From Deuterostichococcus epilithicus (lineage: Eukaryota > Chlorophyta > Trebouxiophyceae > Prasiolales > Stichococcaceae): a DNA stretch of 64,000 nucleotides. Every line of letters begins with the position of its first letter. The stretch's first letter is position 1. Made by a program: the position numbers and the translations under genes. The notes beneath the pieces are model-generated. The model ran no database searches, was not told where the DNA came from, and saw only the letters and a program-made list of their open reading frames with translations. The stretch is from NCBI GenBank assembly GCA_033439295.1, contig JAVTLE010000023.1, positions 2,020,530 to 2,084,529 on the forward strand, in the 5' to 3' direction. Shown piece by piece: positions 32,641 to 42,762 of the stretch.

Positions 32641-33571
32641 ATGGGAGAGTCGCTGCTCGAACGTGAGCGCCGGATTCGCCGGAAGGTGGAGTCAATGTGC
32701 GCAGGCATTGCGCATTCCCATTTGCAAGGATACGGCTGGCCTAGGTCTTCGGAAGCATCAAAGGCAGCAGCTTGAAAGTGTTTGTCCTTTTGCAGCTTCA
32801 ACAAGCGAGAGGAGGACTTTGTGACCAGGGCAGAGTATGACAACTACCTTGAGGAGCGCGAGGACATCGCCTTCAACCTCATCGAAGCCATTGACGTCGC
32901 TGCAAACACAGAGCGGCTGGCTCGCTACGAGCGCGAGAATGCGGACAGCATCGTCGCTGCGGCAGCGCGGCAGGTGAGGTCGCCCTGCACTTCCGCCATT
33001 TTGTTATGGCAGCGGCGGCATTCCCGCGTGAGCATGGCACGTGGGAATGCCACGTGCAAGTCTTTGGGGACGATGGTGCAGGCTGAGGAAGCGCGGCAGA
33101 TCGAAGCTGCTGCGGCGCTAAGAGATGGCGACGGTGAAGCCACATCCTCTCTGACGGCAGCCGCGGCGGCAGCCGAAACACAGCACGCTGAGGGGCATGG
33201 CTCGGTGCAGTACGCAGCGGCGCAGCCAAGCGCCACAGACGTGCGGTGCGTGCTGCGTCTGTCGTGCCTGAGATATGGCTGAGTTTTCTATCATGCTTAT
33301 GCGCGACACAATGGGTGTGACAGACCCTGTACGTGACACTTTTCAGCAACCACTGGAGGCTTCGTTGCTCTGACAATCAGTTTGCTATGCGCGCAGGGCT
33401 GCACCACCACCACAAGTCTCACAGTCAGATGCCAGCAATGTCTATGCCGCAAGAGATGCAAATCTGAACGACATGCAGCTGCATGCATTGATGGCAAAAG
33501 CAAGCGGCTGGGACCCTGGCCTGGTCGACATGCGAGCACTTCAGCAGGCTTACAGCTCCTTGACGGCCTAA
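32641..33571 (+). CDS. MAT1: CDK-activating kinase assembly factor MAT1, lacking the N-terminal RING
   Basis: Four exons join in exact phase: 32641-32696 (MGESLLERERRIRRKVES), 32796-32973 (FNKREEDFVTRAEYDNYLEE and IAFNLIEAIDVAANTERLAR), 33082-33245 (Ala-rich, EEARQIEAAAALRDGDGEA) and 33397-33571 (ASGWDPGLVDMRALQQAYSS, LTA stop). 'KVESIFNKREEDF' matches the MAT1 'NKREEDF' block after the RING, and the end resembles the animal MAT1 C-terminus that binds CDK7-cyclin H. The product is 190 residues against about 310 in human. The RING that normally precedes the first exon is not found upstream, where the foldback array sits. Either the gene is 5'-truncated, or it starts at 32641 and is RING-less, or an exon was lost in assembly. 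Confidence 0.85.
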
Positions 33572-33707
33572 GAAACGTTGACAAGACAGATCGGAGAGTG
33601 TGTCAAGTCTGGTATAGTACATCAGAAAAGCCCAAAGTTTGCGGGAAGCTTCCGGCTGAAATGTCTGTGAACAGATCACTGTTGGGAACGTCCTTGGTCG
33701 CTAATTC

Positions 33708-35030
33708 TTACTGCTGGGACACATTTGCTGCTGCCACATTGGCGTCAACATCCTTCCCCCAGCCCAGCAGCTTGAACAGCGTGGCAGAGGTTAAACCATT
33801 GAAGGGCTTCATGAAGCCGGGGATGGGAACCTGCAGGGAAGGAGCAGGCCGGCTGATCAGACTCGAGCCTGTGCAGCAAGCTTGCGAAGCACCACAGACG
33901 CCTTGAGGAATGCTTCGTCAAGTTCAAGCAAAGGCCGTGACCTGGACGAGGAGACTCACCGACTTGTTGTGCCAAACCTCCGTGTGGCTGAGGATCTTGC
34001 CGCTGGCCTTCTCCACCTCCAGAGTCGTCGTGGCCTGCAGCAAATACATGTTTCGTTTGCAACACGGCCTGCTCGAGCTTCAAAGCAATGCCATTACTCA
34101 CGTCGCATGCACCGGTCGCACGTCATTGAGCAAGGAGGTAGTCCTCGAACCGCGCCTCGATGTCAACGCTCTCAGGCATCAAGTGCCTTGAGAAGAAGCC
34201 ATTCCGTGCCGAGACGTAGGCCTGCGTGTTTTCCAGTGCTGCCTGCAGCCAGGGAGTTGAAGGAGTTGAAGGTCAGCGCCAGGTGTAAGCTGATGCCCCG
34301 AGAGGCTCGCAAGCCTGAAAATGCAGATACACACAACAATCGCGCAGTGCGCACCTCATAGACGCCCTCCTTGGCGCCCTCTTTAACTGTGAGGTCCTTC
34401 TGCTGGATTTTGACGCTCGAGAAGAGTTTGATGAGGCTGTAAAACTGTGGACACCACAAGGGGTCTTTTGGTTTCGCATTCTGCCTCAATATCAGCATGT
34501 CAAGGTTGCAGTCTGTCTGTTGCTTGGTGTGTCTGTCTGTTGCTTAGCGTGGCAATGAACGCTCAGCAACAAGCTATGTGTTCCTTACCTCCAGAGCGAC
34601 GTCCTTGTGGCCCTTGACACGCATCAGCGGATCCTGGAAGATCGCGTTCTCGGAGTAGCGCTCCCTGCGCGAACCAACAAGTCTTTATCAGCGCCACAAA
34701 AACTGGCAGCAATCCACCTTCGTTGCGCAGACCCAGCCAGTCTTGACCAGTGTTGTGGTCGTAATGCATGAAACAGCTGAAATGCCGACGGCAGGAGCTG
34801 CTCCAACATAGAAGCATACCTGATGATGGTGCTCTGCTGCCTGACATCCCTGCAGAAGTGAAGGAGGCGATCATGTACCAATAGACTGGCCCGAGGCATT
34901 CGCGCTGCTTACATCAGAACAAGTGCGCTGCATACCTGTTCTGGAACATGACCAGCATCTCTGACACCGCGGCTTGCACCACTTGTGGTACTGGAGTGAT
35001 GGCTTGCTTTGCAGCCGATGGAGCTGCCAT
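33708..35030 (-). CDS. NTF2/SnoaL-like conserved protein
   Basis: The start at 35030 reads MAAPSAAKQAITPVPQVVQA and continues AVSEMLVMFQNR. The following exons give DVRQQSTIIRERYSENAIFQ and DPLMRVKGHKDVALEFY (about 34590-34665), LFSSVKIQQKDLTVKEG (about 34350-34450), and ALENTQAYVSARNGFF (about 34140-34245). They continue with TTLEVEKASGKILSHTEVWH (about 33970-34035) and VPIPGFMKPFNGLTSATLFK, ending in NVSQQ (33708-about 33830). The 'RYSENAIFQDPL' start and 'GKILSHTEVWHNK' end are typical of plant and algal uncharacterised SnoaL/NTF2-fold proteins. No catalytic residue is obvious. The 3' end of the ALENTQ exon is unsettled: its frame hits a stop soon after IEARFEDYLLAQ, so the donor must lie before it. 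The gene is convergent with MAT1, 136 bases between stops. Confidence 0.65.
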
Positions 35031-35233
35031 GATTGCAAAAACCAGAAGGAGGGCAAGACACAGTTTCATCGTTCAGAATGATCTTGATCACGATACACGA
35101 TGCCAGGCCGGGTTTCACATCAACTCACGTCTTGGCAACCAGCACGAAGTTGGAGCAGACCACGATGCCGTTGTGCCACGCGTGTGTACGGGTACTGTAC
35201 GGGCTGGTTACGATCAAACCTCGAGACACGATC

Positions 35234-36476
35234 CTAGGTGCTTTTGCCGCGCGCCGCCCGCCACGCTGACCAGTCCACGAGCGCCTGCCGCTGCCGCGCG
35301 TTCAGCTTTGCCTTCGGCCGTGCCCGCTGCACGATGTTGTGCGCGTCTGTGAAGTTGGGCGCAGTTCCGTCCGCTACCAGCGCCGCGCACAGCATGACGT
35401 TTGAGCGGCCGTGTCCATGTGCGCAGTGCACGTAAACGCCCCGCCCGGCCTGCTTCTGTTTGAGCGCCCACTGCACGCCCTCCTCAATCTGGGGCACCGA
35501 TGGGGCTGCAGTGCATAGGAAGACGGCAATCTAAACCCTAGCAGCTGTGCTTGCAGCAATCGTCGTCACAATTTCCTCACACGTTTGCATGGGGCCCCAC
35601 TGAGAAAGGAGAAGCCCTCACCTTGCGTGTCCCAGCACCGTGCGTTGTTGTTGTACGGGAGAGACCTGTTTTACAGAGACAACCCATGGTTTCAATCCAC
35701 ACAGAGGTGCAACATACAGCCAGCTGAGCTTGAGCGCTCGAGTGCCACCAAGGTCTGTGTGACTGCGGCAGGCAAAAAATTCAGCACAACCGACCTGTAT
35801 TTGGGCCTCAGCGGCAGCTCGCAAGTCAGGTCTAGGATCGCCCCCGCGTCAGCAGGCAGCGGCTGCCGGGCGCCCACCCACGACCCTAAATACCTGAGGA
35901 CCATCATTTGCACACAACATGGGACTCGCATTCGCCAAGCTTGTACAGATGGGCAAGATGGCGGCCGCCAGTCACAGCACCTCTAGAAGCGCACCAGCCA
36001 GGCGCAACCTTGTTCCAGGGCGGTTCCGAGGACACGCGGCGCTGAATGAACAGCTTAGTGCGCAGGCCCACGTGATACGGCCAGAAGAGGCCCAGCCCCC
36101 ACCAGCTGATCTGTCCGTCCGGCCTCTGCGCAGGCAAGAAAGGCACTCGTGCTGCAAGGCTTACAGCCACGACGTCCAAAGGCTACAAGTACGGGAAAGA
36201 CTCAACGTTGAGTGCACGCTCAATGTATATATTGCGGCTCTCGCGCACCTTGCCCAGCAGCCAGGTGGTGTGCGCGGCGAACAGCGGCGACGCGGCGGCG
36301 GCCACCACAAAGCCTGCTGCGGCGGCGTGCGCCAGGCCGTACGTAAGGATCGGGTGGTGCCGTTTGTGTGCAAGCGCAGCGAGGGTCGCGGGCAGGATGG
36401 AGACGGTGGCCACGATGCTGGACAGCGTCAGGATCCCCATGCTTTCAACGGAGGGAAAGACCACCCTCCGCTCCAC
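35234..36476 (-). CDS. Membrane-anchored tyrosine/dual-specificity phosphatase-like protein
   Basis: Exon 1 (about 36190-36476) starts MERRVVFPSVESMGILTLSS and has two or three hydrophobic segments (ILTLSSIVATVSILPATLAA; AAAAGFVVAAAASPLFAA). Later exons give RRPDGQISWWGLGLFWPYH-type text (about 35985-36140), AILDLTCELPLRPKYR (about 35780-35890), a short exon with a WDTQ strand (about 35626-35665), and PSVPQIEEGVQWALKQKQAG followed by VYVHCAHGHGRSNVML (35234-about 35506). HCAHGHGRS is a CX5R phosphatase loop, with the nucleophilic Cys and the Arg both present, and the WDTQAPS turn before it fits the general-acid region. The substrate could be phosphoprotein or phospholipid. Layout (N-terminal membrane helices, C-terminal CX5R domain) resembles bacterial YnbD-like proteins. 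Confidence 0.7.
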
Positions 36477-37043
36477 GGAATTGAAATCTGACTTCGTTCA
36501 GAGCGCCTGCCGGGTCGGACCTGCCAGACGCCACAGTGCTGAATGCTGCGAGATGTACGGCACGGAGAGGTCCAAGCAACGAGCCTCCGTGTCCTCGCTT
36601 GGCATTCTATTTTGCCCCACAAAGTGCACACAGATACCACTGAACAGTGACCTGGAGCCTGTCTTGGCCAACACACGCTGAATGCAAGACAGGTGAGTTT
36701 TGAATCGCTGGCATCTGACGAGAGTCAGTCTGCCGACGAGCGAGGCAACTTGCGGGTGGTGTTGTTCCCTGCCAGCGAATGTGAAGAGTGAGGAATGCCA
36801 GCACAGAATTCGCTGGACGCGTTGTTGCAACTTGCGGGCGGCCGGACACGCAGACAGAGCCGGCAGTAGCACTTTTGTCGTATCATCGTTCCGCAAGCCG
36901 ATCAGGCTCGAAGACTGCCGGCGACGCGGGCTCTGCTTTGGCTCGGCACGGACGATCACAGTGGTGTTCCTGAGCCCGCGATCGGAACTGATCGACGGCG
37001 ACACCTTCTGGGCAGCGTCGACACTTCAGCTTATAAGGCTGGA
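36477..37043. other. Divergent promoter region
   Basis: This is 567 bases between the phosphatase-like gene (-) and the CUE gene (+). A minus-strand frame of 168 codons spans 36498-37004, but it has no recognisable domain and overlaps where both promoters must be, so I do not call it. Confidence 0.45.
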
Positions 37044-38353
37044 ATGGATCAGGGCGACCTGATCGAGCTGCTCTGCGATAAGTTCCCTTCGCAATCCTAT
37101 GAGACGGTGAAGTCGGTCCTCGCGGACAATGACTACCGGCTAGGGCCATCAGAGCAAGCGCTCGAGACCATGAGCGCGCGTCAGGGCAGCCACGGGGCAA
37201 GCAGCTCACAGGTCAGACCTGGCCCCATTATCTGATCTAAAGAACAGGCTGTGTTTGGGCCTCGCAGCATACCAGAACAGGCTCCTGAAAACCTTCCAGT
37301 TGCACGTTCATGATCTCAGCTGCATTTCAGGAAGCCTTCAGGAAGCCCATGCAAGCCAGCGGCATGTCACACTGTGGCCTCACTCTTGTACTGCTGCCGG
37401 ACGCGCAGGGGTCGCACAGCCACCAAAGAGACGACAGGGAGGCGCAGATACGGCGAGATGCGCTGCTCGCGCGCTCGATGCAGGTGAGGTGTTGACCTTG
37501 CACGTATGATCTACCATGCAAGCATGCTTACCGCTGACAAGCGCCTGAACCGTCAGCAGCGCCGGGCAGCATTAACAGCCGCGTTGCTGTGCAGGCGCAC
37601 TCCCTGTCGGGGGGACCGCCCATGCGGTCGGGCAGCGGCGATCCGGACGACTCCTGGACGGAGACGCTGAATGCAGTCGGCACCACCCTCGAGTCGAACA
37701 TGCGGACAGCAGTGACCTATGCCAGCGCATTCAGCGGGTGGGCGTCAAACCTGATCGCCAACCTGGACCCCACGACGCTGCTGTTCGAGGACGACGAGGA
37801 CTACGACTACCCCGGCAGGTGAGCGGAAGCACTCCAGTGCACCCCCCAGTCTGACACTTTGCGGGGGTTCACAGCTGTCAGATGCATGCAGCTGCACCCA
37901 CATGCTCCTGGCACGCATGCACGAGTGCAGGCAGTGGTCACAAGGCTCTGCTGGTCGCCTAATCCCCGTGCTGCCTGACGTATTGCCGGAGGCATTGGTC
38001 AGGTCATCCAGCTCAGCGCCACTCGCACGTTTGGCGCGCCCAAGTGCCTGCGCCCCACCTGGCATCCCCACCTGCATCAGCCGCTTCTGTACCTTGTGCT
38101 TCAAACCCAAGTAATTGCGAGCACCGCGGTGCGCAGGCCGCCGCCGGACAAGACGAAGGACAAGGAGGGCATTTCTGTCGGGCGCTCGCCGTTGAACCAG
38201 CGCAGCCGCAACCAGCCAGAGCCGCCGCCGCCGCCGCCAGCGAGCGATGAGGAGGAGGAGGAAGAGGAAGAGGAGGCTGAAAGCCCCGCCGCCAACATCG
38301 CCTCCTGGCTGGGCGGCGACGACGACGTGTCATATGCCAAGAAGGACAAGTAA
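37044..38353 (+). CDS. CUE-domain (ubiquitin-binding) protein
   Basis: There are four exons with clean phases: 37044-37211, 37331-37483, 37595-37818 and 38137-38353. Residues 1-45 form a CUE domain (MDQGDLIELLCDKFPSQSYE ... VKSVLADNDYRLGPSEQALE), which binds mono-ubiquitin. Exon 2 contains REAQIRRDALLARSMQ, a charged helix. Exon 3 holds DDSWTETLNAVGTTLESNMR and an amphipathic stretch. Exon 4 has a run of six prolines followed by an acidic run of nine Glu (PPPPPPASDEEEEEEEEEAE) and ends VSYAKKDK. Total about 253 residues. CUE proteins work in trafficking or ER quality control, but nothing here fixes the role. A later open frame (to 38669) may represent an alternative 3' exon but is unsupported. 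Confidence 0.75.
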
Positions 38354-39184
38354 TGCGGCTGCAGCGCTAGCTAGCCTTCAAATTAGTGGACATACGACGG
38401 ACAGCATCGGAGCCAAACTGCCTGTTGGCAGGGGGAGAAGAGCTGTGCACGCTGGGCATATCCAGCTGGCCAGACAGCACAACCCGTTGCCCAGTCTTAT
38501 GGGGCACTGCATGTGCTGGCACGGCAGGGACGTGCAGCTGCAGTACACCCAGAATGCGCACGGCGGCAGTGTTGCACAGAGCTGTTTTCCCAGCAGCGGC
38601 GCGGCTCGAGCCAGTGGCGGCAGCAGTAATCAGAGCGAGCTAGAGGCCGACGACAATGTGTCCGAATGATGTTCCTCCAGTTGCAATGCAAGTTTATAGT
38701 GATTGCCGCTGAGCTGAGGGTGTGTTAACCATGGGAACCGGTCCACGTGTCTGGAAGGAATGTCATGGTGCCGGTCCTGCATGGCATGGTTGAAAAAAAG
38801 CGGATCTTTCCTGCTCTCTCTTTCTGGAGGACGGCGTGGCTCATGTCTGAAACAACCTATGAAACAAGGCAACACAGAGGCGCTTTTCCAAAATGCCTCC
38901 GAAACATAGAGACATCGTGTCAAGGAAGACACTCGAGTTGCCACAGAACGTTCGCTTGCCATGACAAATGCAACACACAAATCCCTGAGTGCCAGAGGGG
39001 CTGCGAATCAGAATGAGCGTCTCTGCGGAACACCCCTTTGCAACCCGAACGCCTGGAGGCATGATGATGCTTGCATCGTGTGCAAATTGCACAGCGCTGC
39101 AGCAGCATCTCCGCCGCAGGGAGGGCCACGCGTCAGCTCGTCTCCAGGTGCGCATGGCAATGCTGCGGCCTTGCTAAGCAGCGC
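38354..39184. other. Convergent 3' region, no gene recognised
   Basis: This lies between the stop of the CUE gene (+) and the stop of the CWC21-like gene (-). It should hold both 3' UTRs. An open plus frame ending at 38669 (ELEADDNVSE) is the only hint of further coding sequence. Confidence 0.45.
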
Positions 39185-41768
39185 CTATCGGCTATCACCG
39201 GAGGAGCTACTGTCGGAGCCGGAAGACGAGCTGCTGTCGCTGCCGGAGGAAGATGTGCCAGAGCTGCTGCTGGGGGAGGCCCGCTTGGGCAGCCGCAGCT
39301 TCACCACATCAGACTGCGCCTCCACCTCCGCCCTGCAACCAGCAGCACGTACATGTGTGAGCAACCCGAAGGTCGTGTGCGGCACAAGGTCCAGCCCGGC
39401 GGCAGGTGCACATGCAGGCTGTCGCGGTATGCAATGAGTGCCAGTGTCGCCGCGTCACCCTGAGAGCCCAATTCGAAGGCACACCTGCTACGGTCGGAGC
39501 GGCGGGCGGGTGGCGACGGGGAGCGGCGGCGTGGCGACCGCGTGCGGCGGCGCGGCGACGCAGCCAGGCGACGGTCGGAGCCACCGCCCCGCTCCCTGCG
39601 CGACGGTGGGCTTGGCGATCGCCTGCGGCGCGGCGAGCCGCGCGCGCGGTCACCATGTCGGCTGCTGCCCCCGGCGCGGCGGCTCCCAGACGGGTTGTCT
39701 CGGGCGGCGTCCTCGTCCCGGCGGCTGCCCTGCCGGCTGTCACGACGCCGCGTCGCCTCCGGCGGCGGCGAGCGCCCGGCCGCGGCATTGCGCGGCGGGC
39801 TCGGGGGCCGGGCCGAGGGCACCCGAGCCCGCTCCGCCGCGCCGGACCGCGCCCGCTCCAGCGGCGGCGAGGGCGTGCGCGAGCGGCCGCCGCGGCTCCA
39901 GGCGCCGCCCTCTGGCGCCGGCGCCGCGCGCTTGTCCGGCGCTGCCACTGCAGCGCGGTCGCGGCCGCGGGCCGGCCCCGGCGGTGCGCCGCCCTCGCAG
40001 TCGGAGGACGACGAGCTGGACGTCGACGAGTCGGAGTCGGAGCCGGAATCCGAGCTCGATGAGCTGGAGCCAGAGTCAGAGTCGTGGCGGTGGCGCGCCT
40101 GCACCGGCACGGCAGCTGCGACGGGCTCAGCCTTCGTCGCGTCTGCAGCGGCGGCTTCTGGCTCGTCGGGCGTCATCGAGCGCAGCGCCCAGCGCTCTGG
40201 GGTGGGCGACGCCGCCTGGCGCCGCTTAGCGGGCCGCGCCGGCTCAGGCGAGGCGGAGTCGTGGCGGCGCCGACGGGATGGCCGCGCATCGTGGGCACGA
40301 TCATCATCGCGGTACTTGTGCCGCGCCTCCACCTCTGCCTGTCAACACGTTGGCAGATGTACAGCGTCAGAGATGGTAAGGATGCAGCAGCGTCCTGTCG
40401 GTGCTTTGAAGCGTCCGAGAGCGACCAAGGTGCGCCAAGCGGCACTGAGGATGTGGCACCTGGCGCTGAGCAGCGGCGGGCCGCAGAGACTACTGAGGGG
40501 TGGCACATGCCGACAATCAACGGCATGTCACATGGACTACTGAGGGGTGGCACCGTAGAACCCAACTGCATTCACCTTCTCGCGGTCCAGGGCGGCGCGC
40601 TTGACCTCCTCCAGGCGCACCTGCCGGGCGGCGCGCTCCCCCCGCCGGTGCTCCTCCTCCTCCTCCGCTCGCGCCGCCCTCTCCTTGGCCTCCGCCTCCC
40701 GCGCCTGTGCCCGCGCCTGCGGGCGCAGGACCTCGGACCGGTTTTCGATCGGGTGGCTGGAGCAGGATGCAGATGTACAAGGACTTCGAGCTCGTCACAG
40801 CGGCGTCTTACACAGAGCTGAAACGGCGCGGCGAGGCGCACAAAGAGCTGCATCTGATGGGGGGATACCTCTGCAGACGGATCAAAGTTTATGCGCACCT
40901 TGCGGTCGACTTCGCGCTTGGCGATCTCCGCGTCGCGGGCATCCCGCTCCGCCTGGCGCCGTGCCGCGACTGCCTCTGGGTCGAAAGCCTCCCCCTCCTT
41001 GACGTCCGACAGCCCAAATGCACCCTTCAGCCGCTCCATCTGCCGCAGCTTGCGCTCTGCCACATCGTGCGTCTCGTCGGACAGCCTGAATTGACAGGAA
41101 GCGATAAACCTCCAGATACAATTTGGGCTCCTGGAGTGTGGCATCGCAGCATTGACCAGGCGCTGCATGTCCTGAGGTTGACCATGTCCATGGCACAGGT
41201 GTTGGTGTTGATGAGACACGCGACAGTGCATTCGAACGGTAAAAGCATCGGAAGCTGGCGAGACTGAACAGGCAGCCCTCACTTGTCTGGCTGCACTGCA
41301 GCGGGCTTCGGCAGGGCGGCGGCCTGGGCGGCCTGCAGCTTGGCCTTCAGGGCAGCGAGCTTCACCTCGATGGAGGCAGGGTCCACCCTGCAGCAGCAAA
41401 CATTGTCGTCTGCAGGCGAAGCCACGATTTCCAACCCACACAGGGTCTCTCTGCAAGCCCTTGGTGCCTTGTGCTCCAAGCAAACTCTGTCACTACACAA
41501 GCACGAGACGTACTGCCGCTGAACGCACGCACCCCTGGTCCTCGAGATCGTCCTGCAGCTCCAACAGCTTCAGCTCAATTTCCCGCTTCTTGGCATGCTC
41601 CAGGATGTCCCTGTTAGGCTGCTTGTTGCTGGGTCCGACGGGTGCCGCCAGGTCTGCGGGCCGCGAGGCCGCGCTCTGCGGCGCTGACCGCATGTTGAAG
41701 CGGTTCGACTGCACATAGCCGCTGGTGCCGCTGCCGCGCGCCGTGAGCAACCCGATGCCATTGTACAT
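39185..41768 (-). CDS. CWC21/SRRM2-type spliceosomal protein with RS-rich tail
   Basis: The start MYNGIGLLTARGSGTSGYVQ is the near-invariant N-terminus of CWC21/SRRM2. The cwf21 domain follows (PNRDILEHAKKREIELKLLE, then LQDDLEDQG), completed by exon 2 (about 41285-41393, VDPASIEVKLAALKAKLQAA). Exon 3 (about 40880-41085) has ERKLRQMERLKGAFGLSDVK and REVDRKVRINF. Charged coiled-coil text (EAKERAARAEEEEEHRRGER) lies at about 40580-40720. A long RS/SP domain (about 39490-40340, SPRRRRSPSPPSRRERGG) and a last exon (39185-about 39335) rich in Ser-Gly-Asp (GTSSSGSDSSSSSGSDSSSS) complete it. In yeast Cwc21 contacts Prp8 and Snu114 and tunes the active spliceosome; animal SRRM2 also scaffolds nuclear speckles. 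This protein is intermediate in size, several hundred residues. Confidence 0.88.
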
Positions 41769-41973
41769 GCCTGCAACGCAACAGAATGCGGCATAGGTGT
41801 TTGGCGTCGGCAATGGAACAAGGAGGCGGCGTCAGCCCGTCCTGGCATTTCGAAAGGTAGCTTGGCCACCTCGAGAACATTTTTAGCTCAACTTTGCCGC
41901 ACCACCGACATATGAGGCGACTTCGACGCGATCACCTGCTGCTGAGCGGCTCGGCAAGTGCCAGGCTCAAAGC

Positions 41974-42260
41974 TCAGAGATGGCACTGCAGGTTCGGCAT
42001 CAAGTTCTTGATCGCTTTGAACGCCTCTGTGATGCAATGCTGCGGGGCTGTGGTGGTCTGACAGGAACACCAGAAAAGGATTGAACAGTCTTCGAAGGAT
42101 GCCAATGCAGCACCCTCGTTGCAACAGACCTGCAGCACGGCCTGGATAAGATCTGAGAGCAGGCAGAGGCAGTCTGAGGCGTAGTGCAGGCGCAAGGTAG
42201 GCGCTCTGTCTTGTTTGCCGGAACGGTAAACCCTTGTAGAAGTAGCGTATTTTAGCGTAA
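41974..42260 (-). CDS. Possible small helical protein, 3' part only
   Basis: Two pieces join in phase 0. The first, about 42130-42200, reads LRLHYASDCLCLLSDLIQAV then LQ and ends in a GTCTGT donor. The second, 41974-about 42035, follows CCCCGCAG and reads HCITEAFKAIKNLMPNLQCH then L and stop. The 5' end is not found; upstream frames lack a clear start. I recognise no family, and the call rests only on splice phase and helix-like composition. Confidence 0.25.
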
Positions 42261-42762
42261 TTTGGTCGTTTAAAACGCTGAATTCCGGAATTGCATGCGG
42301 CCGTTCTTCTCCTTGGTCTACCTATGAGCGTCTGCAACCCTGGACAATACCTTGGTGGCCCTCGCGCTCGCGGCGGGCGGTGGACAACGCGCACAATCTG
42401 AGTTCAATTTGACACCTTCAGGCACGAGCCTCTGGCAGAGGGTGGGGCTGTTCTGCGGTCCTCACACCTGCGATGTGTCTCTCAGGGTCCTGAGCTGTAC
42501 GTGAGAGTGAAAATGGGCCCGGCTTCAGCAGGACTGCCGGGTGAGGTCGTCACTGTACGGTTGGGTGCAAAGTTTCGATCTGCAGGCTCGGGCAGCGAGC
42601 CTGAGCCCTCGTTTAGACTCATCAGCTTGATGTTACTGACACGCACGGCTGGTCATCCGGGCGCCATACGCTCCCCATGTCGACGAGTTTCTTGGATGCG
42701 CCTCACGGCTTGCAGCGCACCTCTTTGGCAGGGCACATGACCAGCACGTAAGCATTTGCCCT
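42261..42762. other. Upstream region of the IDM1-like gene
   Basis: About 500 bases without a supported gene, ending at the first ATG of the IDM1-like gene. It probably contains that gene's promoter and the 5' part of the small minus-strand gene, if that is real. Confidence 0.4.

Noticed and set aside
36498-37004. A 168-codon minus-strand frame upstream of the phosphatase-like gene
   Set aside because: No domain, no clean splice into the next gene, and it fills the divergent promoter region.
39406-40543. Several long plus-strand Arg/Ala-rich frames
   Set aside because: They are shadows of the RS domain of the CWC21-like gene, which has matching upstream exons and a conserved start.
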